Of a DNA stretch of 18,574 nt, positions 7,034 through 15,075 are shown one piece after another (position 1 is the stretch's first letter; each line of letters begins with the position of its first letter). The notes beneath the pieces are model-generated. The model did not search any database, was not told the origin of the DNA, and was given only the letters and a program-made list of their open reading frames with translations. Source of the stretch: an uncultured Solobacterium sp. (lineage in GTDB: Bacteria; Bacillota_I; Bacilli_A; Erysipelotrichales; Erysipelotrichaceae); contig URHY01000044.1 of NCBI GenBank assembly GCA_900547815.1, positions 1 through 18,574 on the forward strand. The letters are read 5' to 3'. Both the position numbers and the translations under genes were made by a program.

Positions 7034-8156
7034 AATACGATGCATAGAACATTTATCTAGTGAACAAAGACAATCTTTAAGCTTATTGTATGGTCCTTTG
7101 ATTGGAAAAAGTTCTGTTTGTTTGTATGAATTTTTAGGTTCGATTCAAAATTCGATTGATTTAGAAGATATATATCTTTTGTTGAATATGAATGCTGCTC
7201 AATTTGATAAAGCAAGAAATTATTTGGAACAATATCATTTGATTGAAACTTATGTTCATAAAGAAGATATGTTGATCTTTCTATATGCTCCTTTATCTTC
7301 TAATAAGTTTTTATGTCATGAGACATATTCAAGATTGTATTTAGCGTGTGTTGGAGCAAAATGTTTTGATAAAATAAAGGCTATGCTTCATATAGATAAA
7401 ACGGTTTCTTCTTTATACACAAAAGTAGAAAGTCCTTTAGATGTTTCGATTTTAGATTCTTGGAATGAATCGAAAGAAATTGCTTATGAAAAAGTAAAAC
7501 CGACAATTAAACAGAAATATGATTTTGATTTTGCGACACTTTTCAAAGGTATGGATCGAATTTTTCCTGTGCGCTTTCGAACAAGTGAAAATTTAGATCG
7601 TATAGCTGAAATGGCTAAAATATATGGAATCAATGCTAAAGATATGCGTAGATATGTACAAAGAAGTATTAATCCTTCAACACATGTATTTGATTTAGAT
7701 AAATTAAAAGATATGGTTATGCGTAATCGTAAAGCTATAGAAATTGGTTCAGATCCATATCAAATGTCGCCAGTTAAATTTCTACAGAATAAACAAAATG
7801 GTATTCCAGTTGTGAAATCAGATCAGATATTGATTGAGCGCTTATGCAAAGAATTCCAATTTCCAATAGAAGTAGTAAATACGCTGATTGAATATACTTT
7901 GCAACAAACGAATCAGCAATTTTCTAGAAATTATGTTGAAAAAGTAGCGGCCAGTTGGGTGCGATTAGGAGTAGATTCTAGAAAGAGGGCTTTGAATATC
8001 ATCAATCAGAGTCCTGCTGGAAATAAAAATGATAAAAATACTGAAAAAGTTGTGCTAGATGAGAAGTTTTATACGCAAAAAGAAGAAAAATCAGATACAC
8101 AGATTCAACAAGAAATGTTAGAACTGCAAAAGATGTTGAAAGAAGGTAAATTGTAG
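7023..8156 (+). CDS. dnaB: Replication initiation and membrane attachment protein DnaB (Bacillota type)
   Basis: Encodes 377 residues. This is not the replicative helicase but the Bacillota DnaB that works with DnaD and DnaI to load helicase at oriC and at restart sites. The N-terminal winged-helix region starts with LSSEQRQSLSLLYGPLIGKSS, typical of the family. The C-terminal DDBH2/DnaD-like region ends in NYVEKVAASWVRLGVDS, matching the conserved Y-x-x-x-I/V-A-x-x-W motif, and a charged Q/E/K-rich tail follows. It is shorter than B. subtilis DnaB (about 470 residues). The ribosome site AGAGGAG lies seven bases before the ATG, and the gene overlaps coaE by 11 bases. It sits directly before its partner dnaI, which supports the call. 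Confidence 0.9.
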   Translation: MAIEIRCIEHLSSEQRQSLSLLYGPLIGKSSVCLYEFLGSIQNSIDLEDIYLLLNMNAAQFDKARNYLEQYHLIETYVHKEDMLIFLYAPLSSNKFLCHETYSRLYLACVGAKCFDKIKAMLHIDKTVSSLYTKVESPLDVSILDSWNESKEIAYEKVKPTIKQKYDFDFATLFKGMDRIFPVRFRTSENLDRIAEMAKIYGINAKDMRRYVQRSINPSTHVFDLDKLKDMVMRNRKAIEIGSDPYQMSPVKFLQNKQNGIPVVKSDQILIERLCKEFQFPIEVVNTLIEYTLQQTNQQFSRNYVEKVAASWVRLGVDSRKRALNIINQSPAGNKNDKNTEKVVLDEKFYTQKEEKSDTQIQQEMLELQKMLKEGKL

Positions 8157-9058
8157 TGAACTTAAATATTAAGCTTTCCGAAGAACAAATGTTAGAGAGA
8201 CAACAAAATATTGCTCGTTTAAAAGAAAATGAATTAATTCTGATGTTTTTAGAACAAAATCATTTAGATGCATCTTTTGTAGAAGAAAACAGTGGTGTTT
8301 TGTTGCAGTGGCTAAAGAGTGTGAATGCTTGTAGAAACTGTAAAGGTCTTGATTATTGTGTTCAGAAGATTCGTGGTAAGGTTACAAAATTGAAAATGGA
8401 TGATTCTGGCTTTTTAAATGAATACTATGCTTCGTGTCAATATGAACAAAATCGTGATAAACAATTGGCTCATCAGAGTAAGTTTCGCTTTTCACACATG
8501 TCTTTAAATGATTATTTGATTGATTTAAATGATGCTTCTTTTTTGGATGCTGCCAAAGAAAAGGAATATAGACTTGCGTATACGCAAAGTGTAAGTAGTA
8601 TCCCATTAAATCAAGGTGTGTATTTGTACGGAAATCCTGGAACTGGTAAATCATATTTGATGAAGGGAATCTGTAATTATTATGCAAAGAATAATAAGAG
8701 TGTGTCTTTTGTACAAGTACCATTGTTGATTCAAGAATTGAAACAATTTATGACAGATAATGAATATCGCCAAAGAGTAATGAATCATTTACGATATAGT
8801 GATGTTTTGGTTTTAGATGATATTGGAGCTGAGAGTATTACGCAATGGACAAGAGATGAAATTTTATTGCCAGTCTTAGATGAGCGTATGAATAAACAGA
8901 TGAAAACATATTTTACATCAAATTATTCTATGGAAGAATTAGAGCAACAATATCGTCTTGCGAATAAACCGAATAACACGATTGCGAGTCTAAGAATTCT
9001 TGAAAGAATTCGTACTTTGTCTATACCTGTTGAATTATCTGGAAAATCACGTCGTTAG
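8156..9058 (+). CDS. dnaI: Primosomal protein DnaI (helicase loader)
   Basis: Encodes 300 residues, similar to B. subtilis DnaI (about 310). The N-terminal domain has a zinc-binding cysteine cluster (C59, C62, C68, and a further Cys near residue 94 in YASCQYE), matching the helicase-interacting domain of DnaI. The C-terminal AAA+ domain has Walker A G159-NPGTG-K165-S, Walker B VLVLDDIGAE, sensor 1 TYFTSNYS and the arginine region RILERIRTL. It loads the replicative helicase with DnaB and DnaD. The start is GTG (8156-8158), sharing one base with the dnaB stop (TAGTG), with AGAAGG nine bases upstream. It is the last gene of the polA operon. No convincing hairpin follows, so some read-through into fba is possible. 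Confidence 0.94.
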   Translation: MNLNIKLSEEQMLERQQNIARLKENELILMFLEQNHLDASFVEENSGVLLQWLKSVNACRNCKGLDYCVQKIRGKVTKLKMDDSGFLNEYYASCQYEQNRDKQLAHQSKFRFSHMSLNDYLIDLNDASFLDAAKEKEYRLAYTQSVSSIPLNQGVYLYGNPGTGKSYLMKGICNYYAKNNKSVSFVQVPLLIQELKQFMTDNEYRQRVMNHLRYSDVLVLDDIGAESITQWTRDEILLPVLDERMNKQMKTYFTSNYSMEELEQQYRLANKPNNTIASLRILERIRTLSIPVELSGKSRR

Positions 9059-9071
9059 TTAATAATTTCAC

Positions 9072-9100
9072 TTTTCAAATTAGGCGATATGGAGTAGAAT
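9072..9100 (+). promoter_or_regulatory. Predicted promoter of fba
   Basis: TTTTCA (9072-9077), a 17-base spacer and TAGAAT (9095-9100), a moderate match. The start would be near 9107, giving a leader of about 30 bases with AAAGGAGG ahead of the ATG. Confidence 0.5.
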
Positions 9101-9136
9101 AGGTATGACAGAAATGTTTAAAGGAGGAATAGAGTA

Positions 9137-10006
9137 ATGTTAGTATCTGCTACTGAAATGATCAACAAAGCTCACGAAGGGCACTATGCGATTGGTGCTT
9201 TCAACATCAATAACTTAGAATGGACAAAAGCTATCTTAGCTGCTGCTGAAGAAGCTAAATCACCAGTTATGTTAGGAGTATCTGAAGGTGCTGCTAAATA
9301 TATGTGTGGTTTCAAAACAGTTGCTGCTATGGTAAAAGAAATCCACGATGCAATGGGAATTACAGTTCCTGTAGCTTTACACTTGGACCACGGTTCATAT
9401 GAAGGTGCAAAAGCTGCTATCGAAGCAGGATTTACTTCTGTAATGTTCGATGGTTCTCACTATGCATTTGAAGAAAACTTAGAAAAATCAAAAGAAATGA
9501 TCGCCTTAGCACACTCAAAAGGACTATCAATTGAATGTGAAGTTGGTGGAATCGGTGGAGAAGAAGATGGTGTTATATCTGCTGGTGAATTAGCTGACCC
9601 TAAAGAATGTAAAACTATCGCTGAATTAGGCGTAGACTTCTTAGCAGCTGGTATCGGAAATATCCACGGTAAATATCCTGCAAACTGGGCTGGATTGAAC
9701 TTTGATCGTTTAGAAGAAATCCAAAATGTTACAAATGGTAAACCATTAGTATTACACGGTGGTTCAGGAATCCCTCGTGAACAAGTTCAAAAAGCTATCA
9801 CATTAGGTGTTTCTAAAGTTAACGTTAATACTGAATGCCAATTAGTATTTGCTGAAGCAACTCGTAAATACATCGAAGCTGGAAAAGACCAAGAAGGAAA
9901 AGGATATGATCCACGTAAATTATTAAAACCAGGTGCTGATGCAATCACAGCATTATGTAAAGAAATGATGGAAAACTTCTTTGGTTCTGCTGGAAAAGCT
10001 GAATAA
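9137..10006 (+). CDS. fba: Fructose-bisphosphate aldolase, class II
   Basis: Encodes 289 residues, the normal length for the short class II aldolases. The metal and catalytic set is visible: D84 and H85 in LHLDHG, H177 in GNIHGKY, H207 in LHGGSG, and NVNTE for phosphate binding. It cleaves fructose-1,6-bisphosphate to DHAP and glyceraldehyde-3-phosphate in glycolysis. A strong AGGAGG precedes the ATG. Codon choice differs from neighbouring genes, with many C-ending codons (ATC, TTC, AAC, CAC, GAC), as expected for a very highly expressed gene rather than for transfer. It has its own promoter and a strong terminator. In many Bacillota fba lies near a murA copy, as here. Tagatose- or ketose-bisphosphate specificity cannot be excluded from sequence alone. 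Confidence 0.94.
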   Translation: MLVSATEMINKAHEGHYAIGAFNINNLEWTKAILAAAEEAKSPVMLGVSEGAAKYMCGFKTVAAMVKEIHDAMGITVPVALHLDHGSYEGAKAAIEAGFTSVMFDGSHYAFEENLEKSKEMIALAHSKGLSIECEVGGIGGEEDGVISAGELADPKECKTIAELGVDFLAAGIGNIHGKYPANWAGLNFDRLEEIQNVTNGKPLVLHGGSGIPREQVQKAITLGVSKVNVNTECQLVFAEATRKYIEAGKDQEGKGYDPRKLLKPGADAITALCKEMMENFFGSAGKAE

Positions 10007-10021
10007 TTAAAGTTTTTAAAT

Positions 10022-10046
10022 AAAGCAGGCTTTAAGCCTGCTTTTT
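10022..10046 (+). terminator. Terminator of fba
   Basis: A perfect 10-bp GC-containing stem (10022-10031 with 10035-10044) has a three-base loop and is followed by Ts. It begins 15 bases after the fba stop codon and lies just before the next gene's ribosome site. Confidence 0.9.
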
Positions 10047-10067
10047 GCATAATTTGGAGGGGAAAAC

Positions 10068-11921
10068 ATGAAGTCTGTTGAAATTAATGATTTATTGTCT
10101 TATCACTTTTATGGAAATTTAAAAGTGAAGGATGGCGTAAAAGTCTTTGTTGATGGAGTAGCAGCAGAAAAAGACAATGCCTATGAATATACTTTAAAAT
10201 GTGTGAAGAATGATAAAGTATATGATTTAACTTCTTTTGGAAAAGAAGGAAGTTTTTATATTGAAAATGAGAATTCGATTCTATTCTGTGGAAATCGTAA
10301 AAATATTGAAAAATCCACTTCTCTATATCGTTTATCTTTAAATGGTGGAGAAGCTAAAGAAATTGCTCGTTTTGATAAACCAGGAATGAATGTATTGGGA
10401 TATTTAAACGAGAAAACACTTGTATTATTGACAAAAGAAAAACTTGTTGAAGAAGAAAGTGATTATGAAGTATTTGATGAGATTCCTTTCTATATGAATG
10501 GTCAGGGTATCACAAATAAACATCGTACTCATTTATATACATATGATTTAGATACAAAAGAACTTGTTTGTGTTACAGAAGGTACTTTTGATGTGTCGAA
10601 TGCTAAAATTCATGATGGTGCTTTGTATTATACAGGTCAAAACTGGACACGTAAACAAGCTTTGTACGAAGATCTTTATAAATATGATGGTGAAGTAAGT
10701 ACAGTTGTAGATGCGAAAGAAAGAAGCATTCAAGACTTTAATTTTGTAGATGGTAAATTAGTTCTTGTTGCGAGTACACATGAAAAATATGGTTTGAATG
10801 AAAATCCAAAATTCTTTGATCAAGACTTCAATTTAATTGCAGATTGGCAAGAATGTGTTGGTAACAGTGTAGGTACGGATTGTGCTCTAGTTGCAGGAAA
10901 TGCCACTTTAGTAAAGAATCAAGCTTTATATTTTGTATCAACCATTTATGATCATAATAATTTATATAAATTAGAAAATGGAAAGATTGAATTGGTGTTT
11001 GAATGGTCAGGAACGATTCAAGCTTTCGCTTTTGAAGATGACACATTGTATTTTATTGGAGCAGATGTAGCAAGTCTTCAACAATTATATAAGGTTCAAG
11101 ATGGAAAAGTGATTCAATTATCTGATTTTAATATAATGGAAGATACATATGTGGCAGATCCTGTCGAAGTAAGCTTTGGTGAAGATTTAACAGGATGGGT
11201 ATTGTTGCCAAAAGATTATGATGAAACTAAAAAATATCCAGCTATCTTAGATATTCATGGTGGTCCTAAAACTGTATATGGAAAAGTATTCTATCATGAA
11301 ATGCAAGTATGGGCTAGTAAGGGATATTTTGTATTCTTCTGTAATATTCATGGTTCAGATGGACGTGGCAACGAATTTATGGATATTCGTGGAAAATATG
11401 GAACGATTGATTATGATGAATTAATGCAGTTTACAGATAAAGTATTGGAAACATATCCTCAAATCGATGCTAGTAAAGTTGGAGTCACTGGTGGAAGTTA
11501 TGGTGGATTCATGACAAACTGGATCATTGGTCATACAGATCGTTTTGCGTGTGCAGCAAGTCAAAGAAGTATCGCAAACTGGATTTCATTCTCTCAGACA
11601 AGTGATATTGGACCATACTTTGCACAAGATCAGCAATCGGCTACATATTATGACAATCAAGAAAAATTATGGTGGCATTCACCATTGAAATATGCACGTA
11701 ATGTAAAAACACCAACTTTATTTATTCATTCAGACGAGGACTATCGTTGTCCACTTTGTGAAGGACTACAAATGTTGAATGCATTATTAGACCAGAATAT
11801 TGAAGCGCGTATGTGCCTGTTCCATGGAGAAAACCATGATTTATCTCGTACGGGACTTCCACAACATCGTTTGCGTCGTTTAAATGAAATCACAGATTGG
11901 ATGGAAAAACATTTAAAATAG
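10068..11921 (+). CDS. S9-family serine peptidase (prolyl oligopeptidase/acylaminoacyl-peptidase type)
   Basis: Encodes 617 residues. The first 350 residues or so contain repeated short beta-strand motifs (such as SLYRLSLNGGEAKEI and NNLYKLENGKIELV), consistent with a WD40-like beta-propeller that gates the active site. The C-terminal alpha/beta-hydrolase domain starts near PAILDIHGGP. It has the nucleophile S477 in GGSYGG, aspartate D558 in DYRCP and histidine H590 in GENHD, a complete triad in the order of S9C enzymes. No signal peptide is visible, so it is probably cytoplasmic and cleaves short peptides. GGAGGGG lies nine bases before the ATG. No clear promoter of its own is seen; it may depend on read-through past the fba terminator or on a weak unseen promoter. 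Substrate is unknown. Confidence 0.9.
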   Translation: MKSVEINDLLSYHFYGNLKVKDGVKVFVDGVAAEKDNAYEYTLKCVKNDKVYDLTSFGKEGSFYIENENSILFCGNRKNIEKSTSLYRLSLNGGEAKEIARFDKPGMNVLGYLNEKTLVLLTKEKLVEEESDYEVFDEIPFYMNGQGITNKHRTHLYTYDLDTKELVCVTEGTFDVSNAKIHDGALYYTGQNWTRKQALYEDLYKYDGEVSTVVDAKERSIQDFNFVDGKLVLVASTHEKYGLNENPKFFDQDFNLIADWQECVGNSVGTDCALVAGNATLVKNQALYFVSTIYDHNNLYKLENGKIELVFEWSGTIQAFAFEDDTLYFIGADVASLQQLYKVQDGKVIQLSDFNIMEDTYVADPVEVSFGEDLTGWVLLPKDYDETKKYPAILDIHGGPKTVYGKVFYHEMQVWASKGYFVFFCNIHGSDGRGNEFMDIRGKYGTIDYDELMQFTDKVLETYPQIDASKVGVTGGSYGGFMTNWIIGHTDRFACAASQRSIANWISFSQTSDIGPYFAQDQQSATYYDNQEKLWWHSPLKYARNVKTPTLFIHSDEDYRCPLCEGLQMLNALLDQNIEARMCLFHGENHDLSRTGLPQHRLRRLNEITDWMEKHLK

Positions 11922-11949
11922 ATGGCTTTTGGAATTTACAATATTTTTC

Positions 11950-11978
11950 TAGATTATCCGGATTGAATAGGCTATAAT
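11950..11978 (+). promoter_or_regulatory. Predicted promoter of murA
   Basis: A perfect TATAAT (11973-11978) lies 17 bases after a poor -35 (TAGATT, 11950-11955). The start would be near 11985, followed by the GGGGG ribosome site. The weak -35 suggests low or activated expression. Confidence 0.5.
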
Positions 11979-12011
11979 AGATAGGCATTACCTTGAAATG
12001 GGGGAAAATGA

Positions 12012-13280
12012 ATGGAAAAAGTCATTAAAATTGAAGGTGGACATCGTTTAAATGGAACAGTTCGTATTAGTGGTTCTAAAAATGCAACTGTAGCTTTAAT
12101 TCCAGCATGTGTTTTAGGAAATGAGCCAGTCACTATTTATGGTGTACCTAATATTTCAGATGTACAGTCTTTGATCGTTTTGTTGAATGAACTTGGTGTT
12201 TATGTTGAAAAGCGAGATGAAGAAACATTATATATAGATCCTACTCATATGGAAAATATTCCGATGATATCTAAAGCTGTTTCAAAGTTAAGAGCAAGCT
12301 ACTATTTTATGGGAGCCTTGTTAGGAAAATTTGGACATGCAGAAATCAAAATGCCAGGAGGATGTTATTTGGGTCCTAGACCTATTGATCTTCACTTGAA
12401 AGGGTTTGAAGCCTTAGGTGCAGATATCCAATATGAAAATGGATGTTATATACTGAATGCGAAAGAATTAAAAGGAACTAATATTTTCTTAGATATCTCA
12501 AGTGTAGGGGCTACAATCAATATTATGATGGCAGCTGTTTACGCAAAAGGAAGAACTGTTATTGAAAATGCGGCACGTGAACCGGAAATCATTGATATTG
12601 CGACTTTGTTGAATAAAATGGGTGCAAGAATTCATGGTATGGGTACAAGTACACTTGTAATCGATGGTGTTGATTACTTAAAAGGATGTATTCATGAAAT
12701 CATTCCAGATCGTATTGAAGCAGCTACTTATGTGATCATGGCAGCAGCTATGGCCAATGACATGCGAATTGAGAATATTATTCCTCAGCACTTAGAAGCC
12801 ATTGTTATGAAGCTTCAAGAAGTGGGAATCAATATGGAAGTCGGTTCGGATTTTATCCATGTATTTAAGACTGACAAGCCATTAAAACGTACAGAAATCT
12901 TGACAAAGCCATATCCTGGATTTGCGACAGATGTACAACAACCATTTACTGTTTTATTGACACAATGTGAAGGTCAATCTGTAGTAACTGAAACAATTTA
13001 TATGGAACGTTTCAAACATTGTGCAGAATTGAATAAAATGGGCGCAAATATTGATGTACACACACCAAGCGCATTTATCAATGGAAAAACAAAGTTACAT
13101 GGTTCTAAAGTAACCGCAACAGATCTTCGTTGTGGTGCAGGACTTGTGATCGCAGCCTTGATGGCAGATGGTGTTACTGAGATTCATGATATTTATCATA
13201 TTGATCGTGGATATGATAACTTGGATGGTAAATTAGCTCATTTAGGTGCTAAAATGTGGCGTGAAGAGGTAGAAGATTAA
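12012..13280 (+). CDS. murA: UDP-N-acetylglucosamine 1-carboxyvinyltransferase
   Basis: Encodes 422 residues, standard for MurA. It shows the K23-N24 pair in SGSKNA, the active-site loop MPGGCYLGPRP with catalytic C118 (the fosfomycin-target cysteine) and D307 in PGFATDVQQP. It transfers enolpyruvate from PEP to UDP-GlcNAc, the first committed step of peptidoglycan synthesis. The GGGGG ribosome site lies about seven bases before the ATG at 12012; another ATG at 12008 is out of frame. Many Bacillota have two paralogues (murA and murZ/murAB), and position near fba resembles the murZ copy. Sequence alone here does not decide which paralogue this is. It is transcribed as a single gene between its promoter and a hairpin immediately after its stop codon. 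Confidence 0.95.
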   Translation: MEKVIKIEGGHRLNGTVRISGSKNATVALIPACVLGNEPVTIYGVPNISDVQSLIVLLNELGVYVEKRDEETLYIDPTHMENIPMISKAVSKLRASYYFMGALLGKFGHAEIKMPGGCYLGPRPIDLHLKGFEALGADIQYENGCYILNAKELKGTNIFLDISSVGATINIMMAAVYAKGRTVIENAAREPEIIDIATLLNKMGARIHGMGTSTLVIDGVDYLKGCIHEIIPDRIEAATYVIMAAAMANDMRIENIIPQHLEAIVMKLQEVGINMEVGSDFIHVFKTDKPLKRTEILTKPYPGFATDVQQPFTVLLTQCEGQSVVTETIYMERFKHCAELNKMGANIDVHTPSAFINGKTKLHGSKVTATDLRCGAGLVIAALMADGVTEIHDIYHIDRGYDNLDGKLAHLGAKMWREEVED

Positions 13281-13310
13281 GATGTATGGTGACATACATC
13301 TTTTTTCTTT
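13281..13310 (+). terminator. Terminator of murA
   Basis: A perfect 8-bp stem (13281-13288 with 13293-13300) has the loop GTGA and is followed by TTTTTTCTTT. It starts at the base after the murA stop codon. The loop and part of the right arm also form the -35 of the next promoter. Confidence 0.9.
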
Positions 13311-13317
13311 GTATAAT
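13289..13317 (+). promoter_or_regulatory. Predicted promoter of the MATE gene, nested in the murA terminator, leaderless geometry
   Basis: GTGACA (13289-13294), a 17-base spacer and a perfect TATAAT (13312-13317). Six bases separate the -10 from the ATG at 13324, so transcription is predicted to begin on the start codon. No Shine-Dalgarno sequence is present. The -35 is made of the terminator loop and arm. Confidence 0.65.
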
Positions 13318-13323
13318 CAGTTT

Positions 13324-14691
13324 ATGAACATGATGGAAATAACGGCGCAGATGCGCGAAAATAAAAAAATAGAATTAAAAGATCAATTAAAAATTGTCAT
13401 TTTATTATCTGTACCTGCTATATTAGAACAATTAGTTGGAACGGCCATGAGCTATATCGATACAGCCATGGTTGGATCTTTAGGCTATAAGGCTACGGCA
13501 GCCATTGGTGTAGTTGCTAGTACGACATGGTTATTTGGTGGTATTTGTACAGCGGCTGTATTAGGCTTTTCCGTTCAGGTAGCTCAATATTTAGGTGGAG
13601 GTAAAAATAAACTAGCTAGGCAAGTTGTTTGTCTGTCAATACTTTTTAATGTTATTTTTGGCTTATGTATGGCTTTGATTGTGGTGGGAGCCAGTTTTTA
13701 TTTGCCTACTTTATTAGGTGCGGATTCTTCTATTTGTAGGGATGCCACATTATATTTAGCGATTGTAGGTGCTTTTATACCATTTAATATGATGGCTATG
13801 TTACATTCAGGCATGTTAAGATGCTCAGGGAATGCCGTGCTTCCAAGCCTTATGAATATTTCGATGTGTGTTTTTGATGTTATTTTTAATTATTTCTTTA
13901 TTTACATATTAAATCTAGGTGTTGCAGGAGCTGCTTTGGGAACAGGGATGGCACAAATGGTTGTAGGCTTCATCTTGATGTATATTGTCGTCAAAAAGGA
14001 AAAATCTTTGCGACTTCTAGGTGATGAATCATGGAAGATTAATAAAGAAATTTTAAAAAATGTAGTTAATCTTTCAATTCCAGCTGGCCTTGAAAGAGTC
14101 ACACTATCTTTAGCTCAAGTTGTAATGACTGGTGTTGTATCGAGTATGGGTGCAATTAGTGTAGCCATTAATTATGTGGCGGTTTCTGCAGAAGGCTTAT
14201 GTTATCTACCAGCTTATGGAATTGGCGGAGCTGCAACAACATTGGTTGGACAAAGTATTGGGGCAAAACGGAAAGATATGGCGAAACGCTTTGCGTATTT
14301 AACAACCTTATTATCTTTTGTCCTTGTCATCTTTATGAGTGTTATTATGTTTGCGTTTGCACCATTCTTAGCTTCAACCCTGACAACTAGTCAAGAAGTC
14401 ATAGATGGAGCTAGTGAATGTTTAAGAATTGTTTCTTTTTCAGAACCATTGTTTGCGATTAGTATTGTAGTCATGGGTGCATTGCGTGGGGCTGGAGATA
14501 GTAAACGTCCTTTTGTTCTAAATGCTTTAAGTATGTGGGGTATGCGTGTTTTACCAATTATCATCTTCACCAAACGATATGGTGTTATTGGTGTATGGGT
14601 TACAATGACTTTCGAATTGGTATTTAGAGGTATTATATTCTTTATTCGTATGGTTCGAGGTAAGTGGTTAGATCAAAATTCAATTAAATAG
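13324..14691 (+). CDS. MATE-family multidrug/cation antiporter
   Basis: Encodes 455 residues from the ATG at 13324, the typical MATE length. About twelve membrane segments are visible, arranged as two homologous halves. The first half begins at KIVILLSVPAILEQLVGTAM with the characteristic YIDTAMVG; the second begins at NVVNLSIPAGLERVTLSLAQ. GALRGAGDSKRPF near the C-terminus is a family signature. It would export a drug or metabolite in exchange for Na+ or H+; the substrate cannot be read from sequence. The frame is open upstream to 13282, but that would place the start inside the murA terminator, so it is rejected. Other in-frame ATGs at 13330, 13333 and 13351 also lack a ribosome site. The gene ends at a bidirectional terminator shared with the converging Lar-like gene. 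Confidence 0.92.
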   Translation: MNMMEITAQMRENKKIELKDQLKIVILLSVPAILEQLVGTAMSYIDTAMVGSLGYKATAAIGVVASTTWLFGGICTAAVLGFSVQVAQYLGGGKNKLARQVVCLSILFNVIFGLCMALIVVGASFYLPTLLGADSSICRDATLYLAIVGAFIPFNMMAMLHSGMLRCSGNAVLPSLMNISMCVFDVIFNYFFIYILNLGVAGAALGTGMAQMVVGFILMYIVVKKEKSLRLLGDESWKINKEILKNVVNLSIPAGLERVTLSLAQVVMTGVVSSMGAISVAINYVAVSAEGLCYLPAYGIGGAATTLVGQSIGAKRKDMAKRFAYLTTLLSFVLVIFMSVIMFAFAPFLASTLTTSQEVIDGASECLRIVSFSEPLFAISIVVMGALRGAGDSKRPFVLNALSMWGMRVLPIIIFTKRYGVIGVWVTMTFELVFRGIIFFIRMVRGKWLDQNSIK

Positions 14692-14723
14692 AAAAAAATG
14701 AGTGGATTTTTCCACTCATTTTC
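14692..14723. terminator. Bidirectional terminator between the MATE and Lar-like genes
   Basis: A perfect 10-bp stem (14697-14706 with 14711-14720) has a TTTT loop. It is flanked on the left by seven As (14692-14698, Ts for minus transcripts) and on the right by TTTCTTT, so it can stop the MATE transcript and the converging Lar-like transcript. Confidence 0.88.
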
Positions 14724-14724
14724 T

Positions 14725-14949
14725 TTATTCACCAGGATTTGATTTTAATACTTTACCTGTATTAAATAGTTCAGCAGCTCTTTTTGCCGCTTCTAAACGA
14801 TCTTCTTCGTTTTTATAATCAACGTGAACTGTATAGCAGCCACAATCCATGCATTGTGCATAGAATCCGTTTCCTTCTTCTTCAAGAATCGAACCACCTT
14901 CGCATAGAGGGCATTCGTGTAAATCAACTAATTCATCAATGTTTTGCAT
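14725..14949 (-). CDS. Small Lar-like (restriction alleviation family) zinc-ribbon protein
   Basis: Encodes 74 residues. It has a treble-clef/zinc-ribbon pattern, C13-PLC16 followed by G-G, a 16-residue gap and C33-MDC36-G, then an acidic segment and the helix EAAKRAAELFNTG. This matches the layout of the Lar family (CPFCGG...C..CGA..., then an E-A-x-x-x-W/F-N helix), first known from phage Rac, where Lar eases type I restriction. Most chromosomal relatives are uncharacterised, and the similarity may reflect only a shared zinc-binding fold, so function is inference. The start has a strong AGGAAGGA about six bases upstream. It is a single gene with its own promoter, transcribed against the MATE gene. 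Nothing else here looks phage-derived. Confidence 0.75.
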   Translation of the reverse strand: MQNIDELVDLHECPLCEGGSILEEEGNGFYAQCMDCGCYTVHVDYKNEEDRLEAAKRAAELFNTGKVLKSNPGE

Positions 14950-14978
14950 AAGAATCCTTCCTTCTTTTATTCTTATCT

Positions 14979-15007
14979 ATTGTACAATCAAATGCTAAGA
15001 AAGTTAA
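14979..15007 (-). promoter_or_regulatory. Predicted promoter of the Lar-like gene
   Basis: On the minus strand, TTAACT (15002-15007), a 17-base spacer and TACAAT (14979-14984). The start would be near 14972, giving a 22-base leader that carries the ribosome site. Confidence 0.5.
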
Positions 15008-15038
15008 GAGAAATTTAAGGTTTAATAAAGGAATGAAA

Positions 15039-15047
15039 TGATATAAT
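15039..15047 (+). promoter_or_regulatory. Predicted extended -10 promoter of the 73-residue membrane protein gene
   Basis: TG (15039-15040), one base, then a perfect TATAAT (15042-15047). No good -35 is seen. The start would be near 15054, ahead of AAGGGGAT (15062-15069), the ribosome site for the ATG at 15076. Confidence 0.55.
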
Positions 15048-15075
15048 ACATCGGTAACAATAAGGGGATGTTATT

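Noticed and set aside
8382..8723. 113-residue open frame on the minus strand over dnaI
   Set aside because: It is antisense to the DnaI zinc and Walker A regions, with composition typical of a reverse-complement shadow.
13282..13323. Longer MATE protein starting at 13282
   Set aside because: That ATG is inside the murA terminator hairpin and upstream of the predicted promoter, and the extra residues have no family counterpart.
14199..14390. 63-residue open frame in another frame inside the MATE gene
   Set aside because: It lies wholly within a transmembrane coding region, with no ribosome site and no recognisable motif.
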